A DNA stretch of 64,000 nucleotides from Cololabis saira (Eukaryota; Chordata; Actinopteri; Beloniformes; Belonidae), in NCBI RefSeq assembly GCF_033807715.1, contig NC_084587.1:20941017-21005016 (forward strand), written 5' to 3'. A model generated the notes under the pieces. It saw only the letters and a list, made by a program, of their open reading frames with translations, was not told the DNA's origin and did no database searches. The translations under genes were made by a program, and so were the position numbers. This document shows, piece after piece, positions 23,276 to 35,246 of this stretch (within the stretch, counting starts at the first letter, position 1; each line of letters begins with the position of its first letter).

Positions 23276-25789
23276 AACTGTGTACCAGAGAACAATTGCT
23301 AGCTGCTAGAATAATTATTTCAAGCCAATAATTATTATTGGCTGGCTCGCATTTGTCTGTATTCTTTATCTCTAAAGGAGTGAAATGCTTGAGGGAGGAC
23401 ATTCTGTGTAGGGAATGGTTGACTTTGGAAGACAGAATTTCATATTTATATTTCATGTTTAAGAATGTATTTGATGATGCTATGACAGTGGCTTTGAGGT
23501 TATGTTTCCTTTTATTTGGCAGTGCAGATGCTCATGATTTTATGTGAGTAATATCTAAAAAAAAAAAAAAAAAAAAGTGATAAAACCATATGTTGGTGAG
23601 ATTAAAGGATGATGTTGTTTGTCAGCTAATGGTAACTCTTCTGTTGACAGTAGCTAGTATTTCAAGAAATGAAAGGTAACATTTTTTAAACAAAAATAAT
23701 TCATGTATCCTCCTTCATTCTTGGATTCCTTATTTTGAAGCCTGGGAATGATGAGAAACATGTTTCCATCCCAAGATACCAGAACTATTCTGCTGGGACC
23801 TGGGCATTATTCCAAATAGAGCACTTTCTGTCTTTATGTCTTCGAGATGTGTTACGAACAGCTGAAAAATAAGGAACTCTGGATCCATGCAAATGTGCAC
23901 ATTATCAAACATCAAGAGATGCCGATGGATTCTGGGAAATGATTCTCAGCAGATGCTCGAAACAAACTCCATGGTTTAGCGAAAAACATATTTTCTCCTT
24001 TGGTACTGACCCATGTCTTTTCCCGTATCACAGTAGTGATGACAGAGAAATCACCATGTTGTAATTGTTAATTTTATACGTAATGGGGAATTTGTGTGAA
24101 AAATTGGAAATTTAGGCAGGCCAATGTGGTGTAAATACTGCAGTGTACACACAGGTTCCCGGGGGACCAGGAGCAAGCGACATCAAGGGCGTAATGTAAG
24201 CGATGACAATTAGTCATAGTGAAAATGGTAACATTTCTTATGTGCTCCTTGCTGCTGGCATCTATAAAAGATAAATGGCAACAGTGGAGAGTAGAAAGCT
24301 GTAAAAACCAACATCACAAAGCACAAAGGGCCTGTAAGGAGAAAACAGAAGATAAATGTTTAAAGAGGGACAGCAGAGAAAGAGATCGTATGGGAGAGAC
24401 ACAGAGGAAGAAATAGAGAAAATAAAAGTGAGAGTGGTTTCATATCATGCCCTCAGATATACTGGAGAAACAGATTCTTCTGAGACGAAACATCAATAGT
24501 CACTGGGGTATTTTGTTGTTAAATATACATTAAAAAACATTTTACACTTTCATTCTGTGTGCGCTCTGGAGTTTTAGCCTGGAGGTATGACTTTAAATTC
24601 TAGCCTGGACACTATTATTCATACTGCATGGCCATCTGGGCATTAGTACTTCCATTTGATTTAACTGAGACAAAAAATGAAAGCAAATTAGAAAGTGAAT
24701 CTTTAAATAGTTCCACCAACAGAAAAAAATCTTAAGAAATTGTAGTTCTAAGACATATAGCAGACTTTTTATTTATTTATTTATTTATTTTAGGGATAAA
24801 ACACGACTAATTTGTGTTACACAAACACACAAAGGTAGCCAGTTGCAGCACTGATGACAGTCGGCTGAGATTGTAAATGCACTTTTAAGTGTTTTATTCC
24901 AAAGAATAGTGTCTCTGCTTTATACACAGTAAATTGCAAGAGAATTAGCATTTTTAAACTGAAAGACTGTTTAATTAAATGTAAACTGGTTTAAAATATC
25001 TTAATGTCAGTCCAATTTTGATGTTCGAATTCAGATTAAACTGCATTCATGTTAATAGCCCCAAAAATTCAGATAATTTTAAGTAATCAATCTTAGATAA
25101 TATGAAAATATCAGTGATATAATTGAAAAAAAAGCTAAATCTTTGCAAATTAAAACTGATTTAAAAGGCGCCGTCAAGATATAGTCATCAGACCTTGTTT
25201 TCATCAAGAGTAATGCAGAGTTTATACATTTATATAATCTACTGTTAGTCCAAATCTGTATCTTCGCTCATGAAGGAATAGAAGCCATGATCATTCTGAC
25301 AAAAGCCAAAACGCAACCCATCAGTGTCAGGGAGGGTGAACAACCTGCCAGAAGTGGTCAGCAGTTCTTGCCTTTACTTGAAACTGTCGGAGCAGGCTAT
25401 CCAAGTACTCCTCTTCAGTGGTCGATTAAGTTTTAAAGGTCAGTCAAAAGGTGTCTGCACTGGGTCAAGCTAAGAGCAACGAGTCAACACAAGTTCAAAC
25501 ATAAAACAAATCTGGGTTTAAAAAAAGAATGCAACAGGACAAAGGTGGACGGTTTTATACTGAAACTACTTGTTTGGTGAAAGAACCTTTCAGAAACCCA
25601 CTGTTGTCCTGTGTCTGTCACAAAAGCAATGCTAAAGATAAGAAATAAATGCATACATTATATTGAGATAAACATCAAATTGTGTTGACACACATTTGCC
25701 AACAAGCACATGCCCCCATAATCTTTACAGCCGTAAGTCTCACAACTCCACTCCCCTGCATTAGCCCTGTGATGCTGCGAGAGAAACAA

Positions 25790-26190
25790 ATATGCCATTA
25801 GAAGCACTTTTACAAGTAGGCACTCATCTTCCAATTAGCTTAATGTGGCCCTCTTCCCCCTATATTTTCCAGTCGTGCCCCACCTCTTCTTGTACACTCC
25901 CTCCAGTAAAATCTCATTAATCCACCCCTCCCCATCTCCCCTAGTGCTATGACATATTAGTCTGTCATTATGCATCCCAGAGTCCTTTAAACAATGCAGC
26001 TAAACCTCTGTTTGCCAGGTTAATGACTATTAGCCAATAATTACAGCAGAGAGACGACGAGCTACCCCACTTTATCTGGTCGACAGCTTCTGCTGTTAGT
26101 TTATTTTATCTGCCTGCCTCCGTGTCTCCCAGAATTAATCTAGTTACACCGTATTTATTCATCTTCTCGCGGCTGCAATCTATTCTGGAT
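25790..26190. promoter_or_regulatory. Candidate intronic conserved element
   Basis: This is a long non-repetitive, non-coding stretch with many homeodomain-type cores. Examples are CCAATTAGCTTAATG (about 25831-25845), CTCATTAATCC (about 25912), GGTTAATGACTATTAGCC and AATAATTACAGC (about 26019-26046), and GAATTAATCTAG (about 26132). It has the look of a developmental enhancer. Alignment to other fish and tetrapods is needed. Confidence 0.35.
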
Positions 26191-27660
26191 TCATGTTGTG
26201 TCTAATATTGTTGAGCTGGATGTTGTGTAGTTGGTGTGGAGAGGGGTATCCTCTTGGCAGATTGCTGACAATGAGGAAGAGCAAATGATGGCTTCGTCAT
26301 AATCTGGGTCTCCACTGGAATTTGAAACGAATCAAGCAATTATGCAATAAGTAGGTTGCGTTGTTGGCTGTATTGAGAAGAAAGGTGCACGTTCTTGCAT
26401 GGCATGTATTAGGGATTAGGTTTCTTTTTTCACTGTCATCAAATCATACTCAGTAACAGATTTTGGTGAAAAATAAACCAAGATAACATGGCATGGAATT
26501 AAAAGAAAGAAAATGGGGACATAATAAATACTATTGATGTGTACTTTTATCTGTGACTTCTTTGGAAATTTCTGCCCCTTACAGAGCACGCCTATTTACA
26601 GTCCGCTCTGGCGGGTGGCCACGCTGGTTTCATATAAACACAAGGGCATCATTTGCCATCAGAAAAATCAGTTCTCACAATGGCAAAGTGAACCATGGGA
26701 ACCACATTGATTCACCAATCACCTTGCAGAGAATGTGATCTCCACTAACCCTCGAGGGAATCCCCATTGATCTCCGGTCCTGCTCTCAGATCCAGTTTCT
26801 TAAAAAAAAAAAGAAAAGGAAGAAGAAGAAGGAAAAAGGCTCTATTTCTGTGTTTGCAACTTCAAGGGAGGTTAAGAAATAGTTCCATGTGATCTGAGAA
26901 GGTCTTGGACCTTGACGCTTCTTTTTCCATATTCCACCTCCCTCCCTACTCCATATTCGTAAATATGAATAATGCAGAGGATCTAGTGGCGATGGGGCAC
27001 CTTGGGGGATGGGTTCATGCAAAGCCCATTGCCTGGAGCCATCACATCAGAGGGCAAGAGCTCACAGGAAACTAGCTGCTCCCCCAGTGGCTCCTCAGTG
27101 GCAGGTCAGGGGTCATGAGTGAACAACAGGTTCGACTTCTTCCCTTGTGATGGATCACAAGAAAATCAGGAGGTACACAATAATCTGAAAAGGGCGTTAT
27201 TTGTAAGAATCATAGATGTAAACGAACTGTGATCATGGTAAAATGCTTTACTTTACTTTGTGATCTGCACATGTTGTTGTTGAAAACTAAAAATAAGCAT
27301 CATAAAATTAAAGCGCGAGAAATCAATTATTAAAACTGTGTTGGTTTATGGTTGGTAATTTCACTGAAAAAATATATGAAGTAAGCAATTACTGTGAGTT
27401 AGTGTGTTGTGCAGGAAAAATGGGAAATCTATAACAGCTCACATAAGTATATGATATCCAGCTGGTAGAATGCACAAAATAGCAAAAAGCTAATCTCGAC
27501 CAAATTGAATTTTTTTTTCAACAGACTTTTCGACATGAGAATAATAAAGATAAATGGCAGTTTGTTGAAAAACAAGATACTCCAGAAATAAATGTTATAT
27601 TTGAGGCCTATTTTCCAAGACATTTTATTATGGTTCTTTTTCTGCCTATGCCAAAACTTA

Positions 27661-27862
27661 CACTGCAAAATCAGATCCTCTAGAAACAAGTATAATATTC
27701 CATAAAATCTAGTAAAAATTGTCTTATTCTAAGCAAAGATACCTTTGTTCATGGGTTCACAAAAGGTTTATTGTCTAGAATTCTTAAAATCAGCCAAATA
27801 ACAGACTTCAAATTTTCTTGAAACTATTTTTTTTTCTTACTTAGAAATGAGTTTTTACAGTG
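27661..27862. mobile_element. Short MITE with TA flanks
   Basis: The ends are CACTGCAAAA (27661-27670) and TTTTACAGTG (27853-27862), inverted repeats of each other with one mismatch. Both sides have TA. The family with CACTGCAAAA/CACTGTAAAA termini is widespread in fish. The TA flank would suit a Tc1/mariner-like duplication, but two bases are weak evidence. Confidence 0.5.
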
Positions 27863-28364
27863 TAAATACATTTTTTGAATGTCAAATATTTACACAGTGA
27901 CATAAAAAAGATATACCGACTCCTCTTTTACATTTAACACCATCTGCTTTATAAAATAGATAAAGTGGGACACAGGTGATTCAATAAAGTCCACACAGGA
28001 CCCAATGCACCAACTCATATTCCTGATTAGAAATTGGAACAGATCCATACGGGTTTGATTTATGCTTTATCATTTAATTAAGGACCGTGCAAAGGGCAAT
28101 GCCTTGGTCAATATTGTGCTCATCACTGCCTTAGAAGACTGTTTGCTGGGCCCAAGTATAAGTAAATGTGAAAAGGCCACAGGGCGTATTCTGCTATACC
28201 AGACACACTGATCAACTAACAGGCCACAAGACACCCTGCCTTTATCTCTCAACCTGATTTAACTCATGGATTTTGTAAAAAATTCATGACCGTGTGGTAG
28301 TTGTTGCTAAGGGCACAGTCATCGACAGGAGTGAGATTTATGGTGCAGTTGTACACTGCGAGGA

Positions 28365-28388
28365 TGGGGTGGGGGGGGGTTCAGGGGG
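28365..28388 (+). other. G-rich tract, possible G-quadruplex
   Basis: GGGG-T-GGGGGGGGG-TTCA-GGGGG provides at least four G-triplets with short loops on the plus strand. In the bnc2 pre-mRNA it is read as C-rich, so any RNA quadruplex would require plus-strand transcription. Confidence 0.4.
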
Positions 28389-29148
28389 TTATTATAGAGG
28401 ACTTTAGTACAGACGGGTGAGTCACAACCTGGCACACATGGGTTTCCAGGTGGTCTTTTGTAAACAGTTTCCATTTCTTTCCCCACTGACTTGTCTTAGC
28501 TCATTATCTGTTTTTGAAACAAATCCGCAATTTTTTTAGTCCCCTAACCTCTGAATCATTTGAGTCTGCTGACTTCCACCACCATCACCACCATTTATGT
28601 TCAAAAGCTGTCCCTCCACATCTATGAAAAAGTGGAGAGGACAATCCTTTGGCCACAGCCCAGCAGAGGTGCAGAGGGGGCAGCACATGGAAGCCATTTC
28701 AGGCCCCAGTGCGCTGCAGAGGAAAGTCGGCTTTTCTCTGGGTTCAGAAACTCTTAAGAACCGCATCGTGGCACTAACATGCGAGCAGCATTTAGGTTTG
28801 GGCTGATGTATTGATTCTCTGTCTCTCGGCACAAAGTGCAAAATAACACAGTAACGTTGGCGTGCCTCATCCCAACTGTGCTAAGGAACCGTAACCGTGG
28901 TCATTGTGTAAAAGTCAGCAGACCCAGCACTGTGCTAGAGGGGATGGCTCGGTGAAGAGAGGTGGAGTGATAGAAGCAGCGAGGGAACGTCTGATGTTTC
29001 ACATTAATTGAGGATGATTCGTGTGATCTCCTGGGTCTGTATACAGCAGCCTGGTCTGTCGTGGGCCTGGGAGACAGATGTGGGGGCCTCTGTGCTCCCT
29101 CCAGGGCCAAAGGGAAGCAGTGAGGCATCTGAGAATTGGTCTGTCTGT

Positions 29149-29152
<4 letters not shown>

Positions 29153-29200
<48 letters not shown>
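29153..29200. repeat. GT microsatellite
   Basis: An uninterrupted (GT)24-like tract in the large intron. Confidence 0.95.
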
Positions 29201-29203
<3 letters not shown>

Positions 29204-30441
29204 GTGGAAATGCTTTTCTCTGCGACTTATATCACATCTCCTTTGTCTTGATTACTATTTTGGCAGGAGGCCGTTACAAGAGTAGGTGCATTAACATATG
29301 CTCGTAATTTGCTCTCTGGCCACATTATTGCATGGTTGCACTGTGTCTCGATAGATCAGTCATTTCTGTTCCTTTTTTTTTGTGCAATGCATATTATGTC
29401 TCTTGGCTAATATTATGTTGTAAAGTAGTCTTTAGTGAGTAACATAGAATAAAGAATGGAGAATTAAGGACTTCAACATAGTATGTTATCAGTTTTTCAC
29501 TGGGCATATTCTGTATCAAGTGATGAATAACTGGAAATTTATGTTACACTTTTCTGGAAATGCTACTACCTTTAACATACTGATCAAATAGTCAGAATAC
29601 TCCACAAATCACAGCGTAAAGGGAAATATGTACATGGATAATGGATTGTACCACAGGTAAACCTCCCAAGCCATTTCGTTCTGGTCCAGTAACAGAGAGA
29701 GGTGTCTGTAACACGCAGACACACTGCATTAGAAGAGCTTTTCAGCTTTCTCCCGTGCTTTTGCTGTGTAGCACGCAGGAGGAAAGAGAATAAGCTAATG
29801 GACTCTTTATTTAATGTGATCAGAGCCATTATTGACATGCTGCCAGGAAGATGCAAGACCATTAACTCGAGTCTCTCTCTTTCCCTCTCTCTCTTTCTGG
29901 TACCTTCCCTCCAGCCCACTCCATTCCCTGACAATATTTCACCGCCTGACTGAATCACATGCAGAGGAAAGGCCACTAGGGGGTCCGGTCACCTCGGAGG
30001 AATTTGCGTCCGTCATGTTAACTACGAAAATATGACACAGACTGTTTACAAATGACAAGTGTTGCTCGGGACTAAGTAAATAAAAATCGTACACAAATCG
30101 ATGTCATATGTCAAATTTCATAAAAAAAACAACAGTATATCAACGCTGGAGTTTAACCTTTTTATGCAGTATGCTCAGATGATTTAAGTAGTTCTGCAGC
30201 CTCTGCAGCAGCATCTTGACATTTAAATCAACCTTTATTACTCTCTAACTTGATTTCATTTACATTTCTTTCTCCTTAGTGTTAGTTTGAACTGTCTAAT
30301 AAAACAGAGAGGCCTACAATTCATCTTTGACTCGGTACTTCCCCCAAAGAAGCTGGGAGGCCTTCATAATGTATTTTGCACAGTGTAATGTTTCTTTAAG
30401 AGAGGAAAAAAATATGTGTAAAATAAACAGAGGTCCTGGAA

Positions 30442-30463
30442 AACAGTAATTGTAATTACTGTT
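30442..30463. promoter_or_regulatory. Perfect palindrome with paired AATTAC cores
   Basis: AACAGTAATT and AATTACTGTT are exact inverted copies separated by GT, presenting two TAATT homeodomain-type cores head to head. Nothing else is known of it. Confidence 0.25.
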
Positions 30464-32439
30464 GTAATAAAGTTATATGCACAATTTCAATATGAAAAGC
30501 ATTTACTGCAGAGACCTACTTTTGCACGAGCAATTCTAAGTTCAAAGTTGCAGTTAAAAAGTGAAAATACAACCATTATACAATACAATTTTAGACTGCA
30601 GTTTTCTTTTTATGATTATAAGCCAATAGGTCCAAACACTTGTTGCAGTTCCAGAAATAACACATAAGGCTGAGAAAATTATGGAAAACAAATGCATCAG
30701 TGTTTTAAGCACATTGTTCTTTTATCTGAGTGAAATATTGCATTCATTTTGCAAAAACGGTCCCATATTGTAAACACTGCAGTCTCTATGTTTTGAAACT
30801 CCGTCCCTGGAATTGTAGCTTGGCGTGTAAGTTGGATCATTCATCTTGGATGCGCATGGTGCCAGTGTGGCTGCACTGTAATTTACAGTATGTGCCAGCA
30901 CACATCTATCCCTGTGGCCCTGCAGTTTACAACCAGGGGATGTTCTTTTGCATGGCCGTGTATGTGTCTATTTGTGCGTGTCTGCGTGTGCACAAAAAGG
31001 AAGTTGTGCTCAAGTCTCCCGGGGTATGGTTCCAGGTCCCTGGGTCTGTCTACTGTCATAAGTTCCAGAGTGGTGATCACTTACTGCAAAAATAAACACC
31101 ATTAACATCTGGTGTTCCCTCTTTGTACTGTAAATTATACAGCAAGGGAAGCTTTGGACCATCAAAACACAGAATGAGAACGATAACAGGGAAAAGAAGA
31201 AATATTTCTCTGAATCCCTGCATATATTTGTGAACACATGTATATATTGACATGCGTTTAATTTGATTATTGGATGCTTACGATGAAGAACCACTTTAAG
31301 GGGACTATTGGTGAAGACCAAATAATTTTCTGGGACGTATGGTGAGAAAGGGAGGATGATTGGTGTCACTTAAAGTTATAGAAGTCTTGCAGAGTCAGCA
31401 GATGTTTGCTACATCTACAGCACATCTGGTCTTCAACACACTCAATCCATTTCACTTGACTTCTCCTTTTGAGATTTTCATTGTTCCTCATGGTCTACTA
31501 AACTCTGTCTTTCTCCTTGCAGACCACAAATATTGATTCATCATCATTCATTCCGGCTACTTACAGTTATTCAGGTTTTGCCTGCATTTTCTATCAGTAG
31601 GGTTTAAATTTTTACTTTTTGTCATCCATATTTTAAATCCCCACAGGTGAAAGAAAGTATCTCTTTTGACTGTGATAAAAGCTTCACATCCCAGCCAGGA
31701 CCATCAAACCCAGTGGCACAAGTGAGGGAAATGGGAGCTGTCTTTGTCATTGTAGTAGGCCCTGGGGGGGTCATACATTGCTTAACTGCTTCATTGTTTC
31801 TTTTATTGTTGGAAACAGAGACGGGTGTGTGCTGCACAAGTGTCTGAATCCAGGAGTGCAACGTGACGAGAGGACTGTCAACTCCCTCAGACTCTCCATG
31901 CAACTTCCTTTAATAAATGTCAACTCCGTGACCCAGGAGCAAATCCCTGGCAGGCGGGTTGGTCGTGTCAGCAGGCCAGCGGGCCGCACAATGTCCGTGT
32001 TTGGCCCCAGTGACATGGGGGAAGTGGAGCGAACTGCTGCTCTGTTTGTTCAGAGAGGGGATGCAAGGCCACCTGGAGGCTCAGGTCCAGGTTCACCACA
32101 CACAAAAAGGAAAAATAACCTGTGTGTGTGGGTGTGTCTACAATAGCATTGCAATGCACCAGAAAATTAAATACTTATTGTTATTTAAGTGAAAACGGAA
32201 TATGTTTGTGCTATGTTGATAACAATTCAGGCATCTCCTGATTTAAATCTGTGTGTAATGCAATCTTCCTGTGTTTGGGTCTGCCCTGATCTGGTAGTGC
32301 TATGCAGTGCAATGCTATTGATCCTTTTAGCCTTGTGGTCTGCAGGGCTCCTGTCAGTAAACGCAATGAGGTGGAGCGCCTTCCATTCCCCTTCTTTGCT
32401 CCGTGTAGCGCTGCAAACTAAACAGCCATCACCGAAACT

Positions 32440-32650
32440 CAATACATGCAGACTGGGCCCTGCTTGTCAGCTATCAACAGTGCCCTACAACATCCCATGA
32501 GGCTTCGGCTAAGTCAATTTAGTGTCAGTGTAGCATCTCACCTCGCAGACCTGTGCAGGCCTAAATTGTCGCGCTAATATGTCTCTCCATAAGAATTACA
32601 AGCCTGTAAGAGGAACCCAGATGCAATAAGTATGGATTAGCTAATGTCCA
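32440..32650. promoter_or_regulatory. Candidate intronic conserved element
   Basis: Non-repetitive motif-dense DNA: CAGCTATCAACAG, GGCTAAGTCAATTTAGTG, TTGTCGCGCTAATATG and GGATTAGCTAATG. No coding potential was recognised. Conservation is inferred. Confidence 0.25.
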
Positions 32651-34344
32651 AGTTCTGTCTGCGTCTTGTTGGAAAGGAAGGGGGGGAGCTAACAATTGTA
32701 ATAGCCTTTAACTGGGTGTCTGTCTGTGGCCCGAAGGTGAGATAGGAGCATACAGGCTTCTGGGATTTTTAAGGAGCTCTGGGAAATACACTCTTCTCCA
32801 CCGCAGAAGGAAAGGGGGGAAAGGTGAGAGAGGTAACATTGAGAAAATGATTAGTGTTGAATGAGAAAGATGGAAAGAGTGTGATGGGTTGTTAATGCTT
32901 CTCTTCTGACTATTGATCAACCTGGAGGGCTAGAGATGTTTGGGTTAGAGGTCCTGGAGCTTGTACCTTGTCTGCCATGTGTTCGTGTGTTAATGCGTGA
33001 ACCCATCGATTTGTATTGTTCTTTTCTCGTTGCCCTGTGTGTAGGCCAAAACACCTAACAGTGAAGAGTGGGACGAGTGCAGAGCTTGGAAGGAAAAGAA
33101 AACAAAAAGGTGGGAGAAGAGGTGAGTGTGTGGTCAAATGGGGGCGTAATTAGGAACCGTGTTACAACTAAACTCTATATATTGATCAAGGATAATTCAT
33201 GCACACAATATCTTCCCTTCAGCCAAAGTCCCTAAGTTCTTTAATAATTAATGTTGTATAACTCTGCCAAACTGATACCATAGACCATTTTATATCGGAG
33301 AGAGCTCCAAATCCCTTCTTTTACTGTGTAATGATAATGTTGAAAACACAACTGATGGATAGGGGCTTTTTTGTGGATTTTTTGTTTAGTTTTGCTAAGA
33401 AATCTCCTTAGAAGTCAAGTGACATACTGTAAAATTTTAAATTTACGTTCCGACTTCATATATTGCACTTTGGCCGAGTAAAACAAAGAGAGAATCTGAG
33501 ATGTTTCAGCATAAAATGTAATCAGATGACAAGAAAATGTGTTTCATCAGTAAATTAAAAAAAAACTTTTTTCACAGTCATGAACCAAGCAAAGAGCATT
33601 TTCTTTCCTTATAAGTAAACATTTATACATAGAGGGTATACTTGTCACGGGCAGACCCTGCGGGCACACGTAGACTGTGTGCCAGCACCCTGCTGAGTGA
33701 GTATGTAAATGTCCTCCCCGAAAACACAGTGCTGGCCACTACGCTGAGTTGCTTTGATGTGCGTGTGTGCGCGTGTGCGGGTCGGTCAGAGTAACAGCAG
33801 AGGGACTGTGTAATCCTCTGACATGCCTGTGGAAAAATACAAGGATCCCTCTGACAGTGGCTGAACTAAAGACTCAGAGGACCAGTAAGTCTGAACAGCA
33901 CTCGCTGCAGACTCTGTTGGGAAATAGACACACAAGTCACACGTTTCATGGGCTGACATGCATATACACACCGTTAAGATGAATTAGTGCTCCGAGTCAG
34001 TCTCCCCAGTGAGGTTTTCCGGTTTGGTGGCACTATTTCTTAAAAGGCTAAGTCACTGGTAGGTCTGTGGTTTTGCCATGTAAGCTGCAGACCTCGACTA
34101 AAATGGAAAACTGCGTCACATGAGCCACTACTCGTAGAGAGCGACATGAAAGCAAATGCACAGTTCTGTCCGTCTCCTGTCCCCTTTACGCTCTGCATAA
34201 CTTTATCTTACATTTACAAAAAAAGGATGTGAACTGGGTCTGTTGGTCATTTGGTTTTGGCACTTTAACCTACAACCACATGTGAGAGAGGGAGAGATGG
34301 AGCTAATGTGTGTGTCTTTGCATGTTGATCTGTGTAAATGTCCC

Positions 34345-34575
34345 TGTTTGACCGAATTAATTAATAACAGCAGCTAAGGACATTAAGTTCATGAATAAGC
34401 CACAGGTCTAATGTGTGCTCTGCGAAACAATAAGCAACAAAACCATAGTAGACATTTCATCTTCTTATTGTCTAATCACCCATCCGACTGTCTTTGCATT
34501 TCCCCTCTTAACCCTTGAGATCATCGCTAATGGCCCTCACAATGGAATTATTTACTACCCATGGCAGAGGGGCAA
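34345..34575. promoter_or_regulatory. Candidate intronic conserved element
   Basis: It contains CGAATTAATTAATAACAGC (about 34352-34370), followed by TTCATGAATAAG, TATTGTCTAATCACCC and GGAATTATTTACTACCC. This is a dense group of homeodomain-like cores with no repeat structure. Conservation is inferred. Confidence 0.3.
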
Positions 34576-34984
34576 ATGGGTCATATTGTCTGTATGTGTG
34601 TGTGTGTGTGTTTGTAAGTGTGTACTCTTGCTCCTTGTAGTCAAGAGTGAATGAGAGGGAATGATGGAGTCATTGAAGCACGCAGTGACTGAGAGAAGAG
34701 GAGGAAGAAGGGGACTGAAGGAGTACTGAGTGCTGCTTGCTAAAGTGAAAAATCATGCCATGGTGCCGAGGGGGCTGGTTTTGTCCACTGGGAGAGGCGA
34801 CTACATCAATGCTGGCACTCAAGTGCTCTTAAATACTCTCTTTTGCGCCCACCCCTCCCTTTTCGTACCTCTTTTTCTTCCTCTCCTTCCCAGTTGTTCC
34901 AAGGTCCAGTCCAGGTACAAATGGCTATTTGCTGTACAACCCCCAACGACGTGTTTTTGTCTGCTCGTGCCTGTCCCTTACAAC

Positions 34985-35160
34985 GTGTAAAACAAAAGAA
35001 GGAGACGTGCCCTTTCTGCGTTCACAAATTGCTCCCGAGAACACAAAAGCTCTCTAAATTGAGTCATCAAAGTGCCATTACAAATGCCTGCGCTGGAAGA
35101 GGCTGCACTGCTTCCCTGTCAGTGGGCTTTAATTCGCCAAAGAGCCAGGAACAGTCATTG
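34985..35160. promoter_or_regulatory. Candidate intronic conserved element
   Basis: A mixed-composition, non-repetitive block (CTAAATTGAGTCATCAAAG, CCATTACAAATGCC, GGGCTTTAATTCGCC) ending directly at a GT/GA microsatellite. The AP-1-like TGAGTCA is visible. Conservation is inferred. Confidence 0.25.
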
Positions 35161-35164
35161 TGAG

Positions 35165-35189
35165 CGTGTGTGTGTGTGAGTGTGTGAGC

Positions 35190-35220
<31 letters not shown>

Positions 35221-35246
35221 TGAGAGAGAGAGAGAGAAAGAGAGAA
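35165..35246. repeat. Compound GT/GA microsatellite
   Basis: GT repeats with a few interruptions pass into GA repeats. The GA part is a purine run on the plus strand. Confidence 0.9.
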
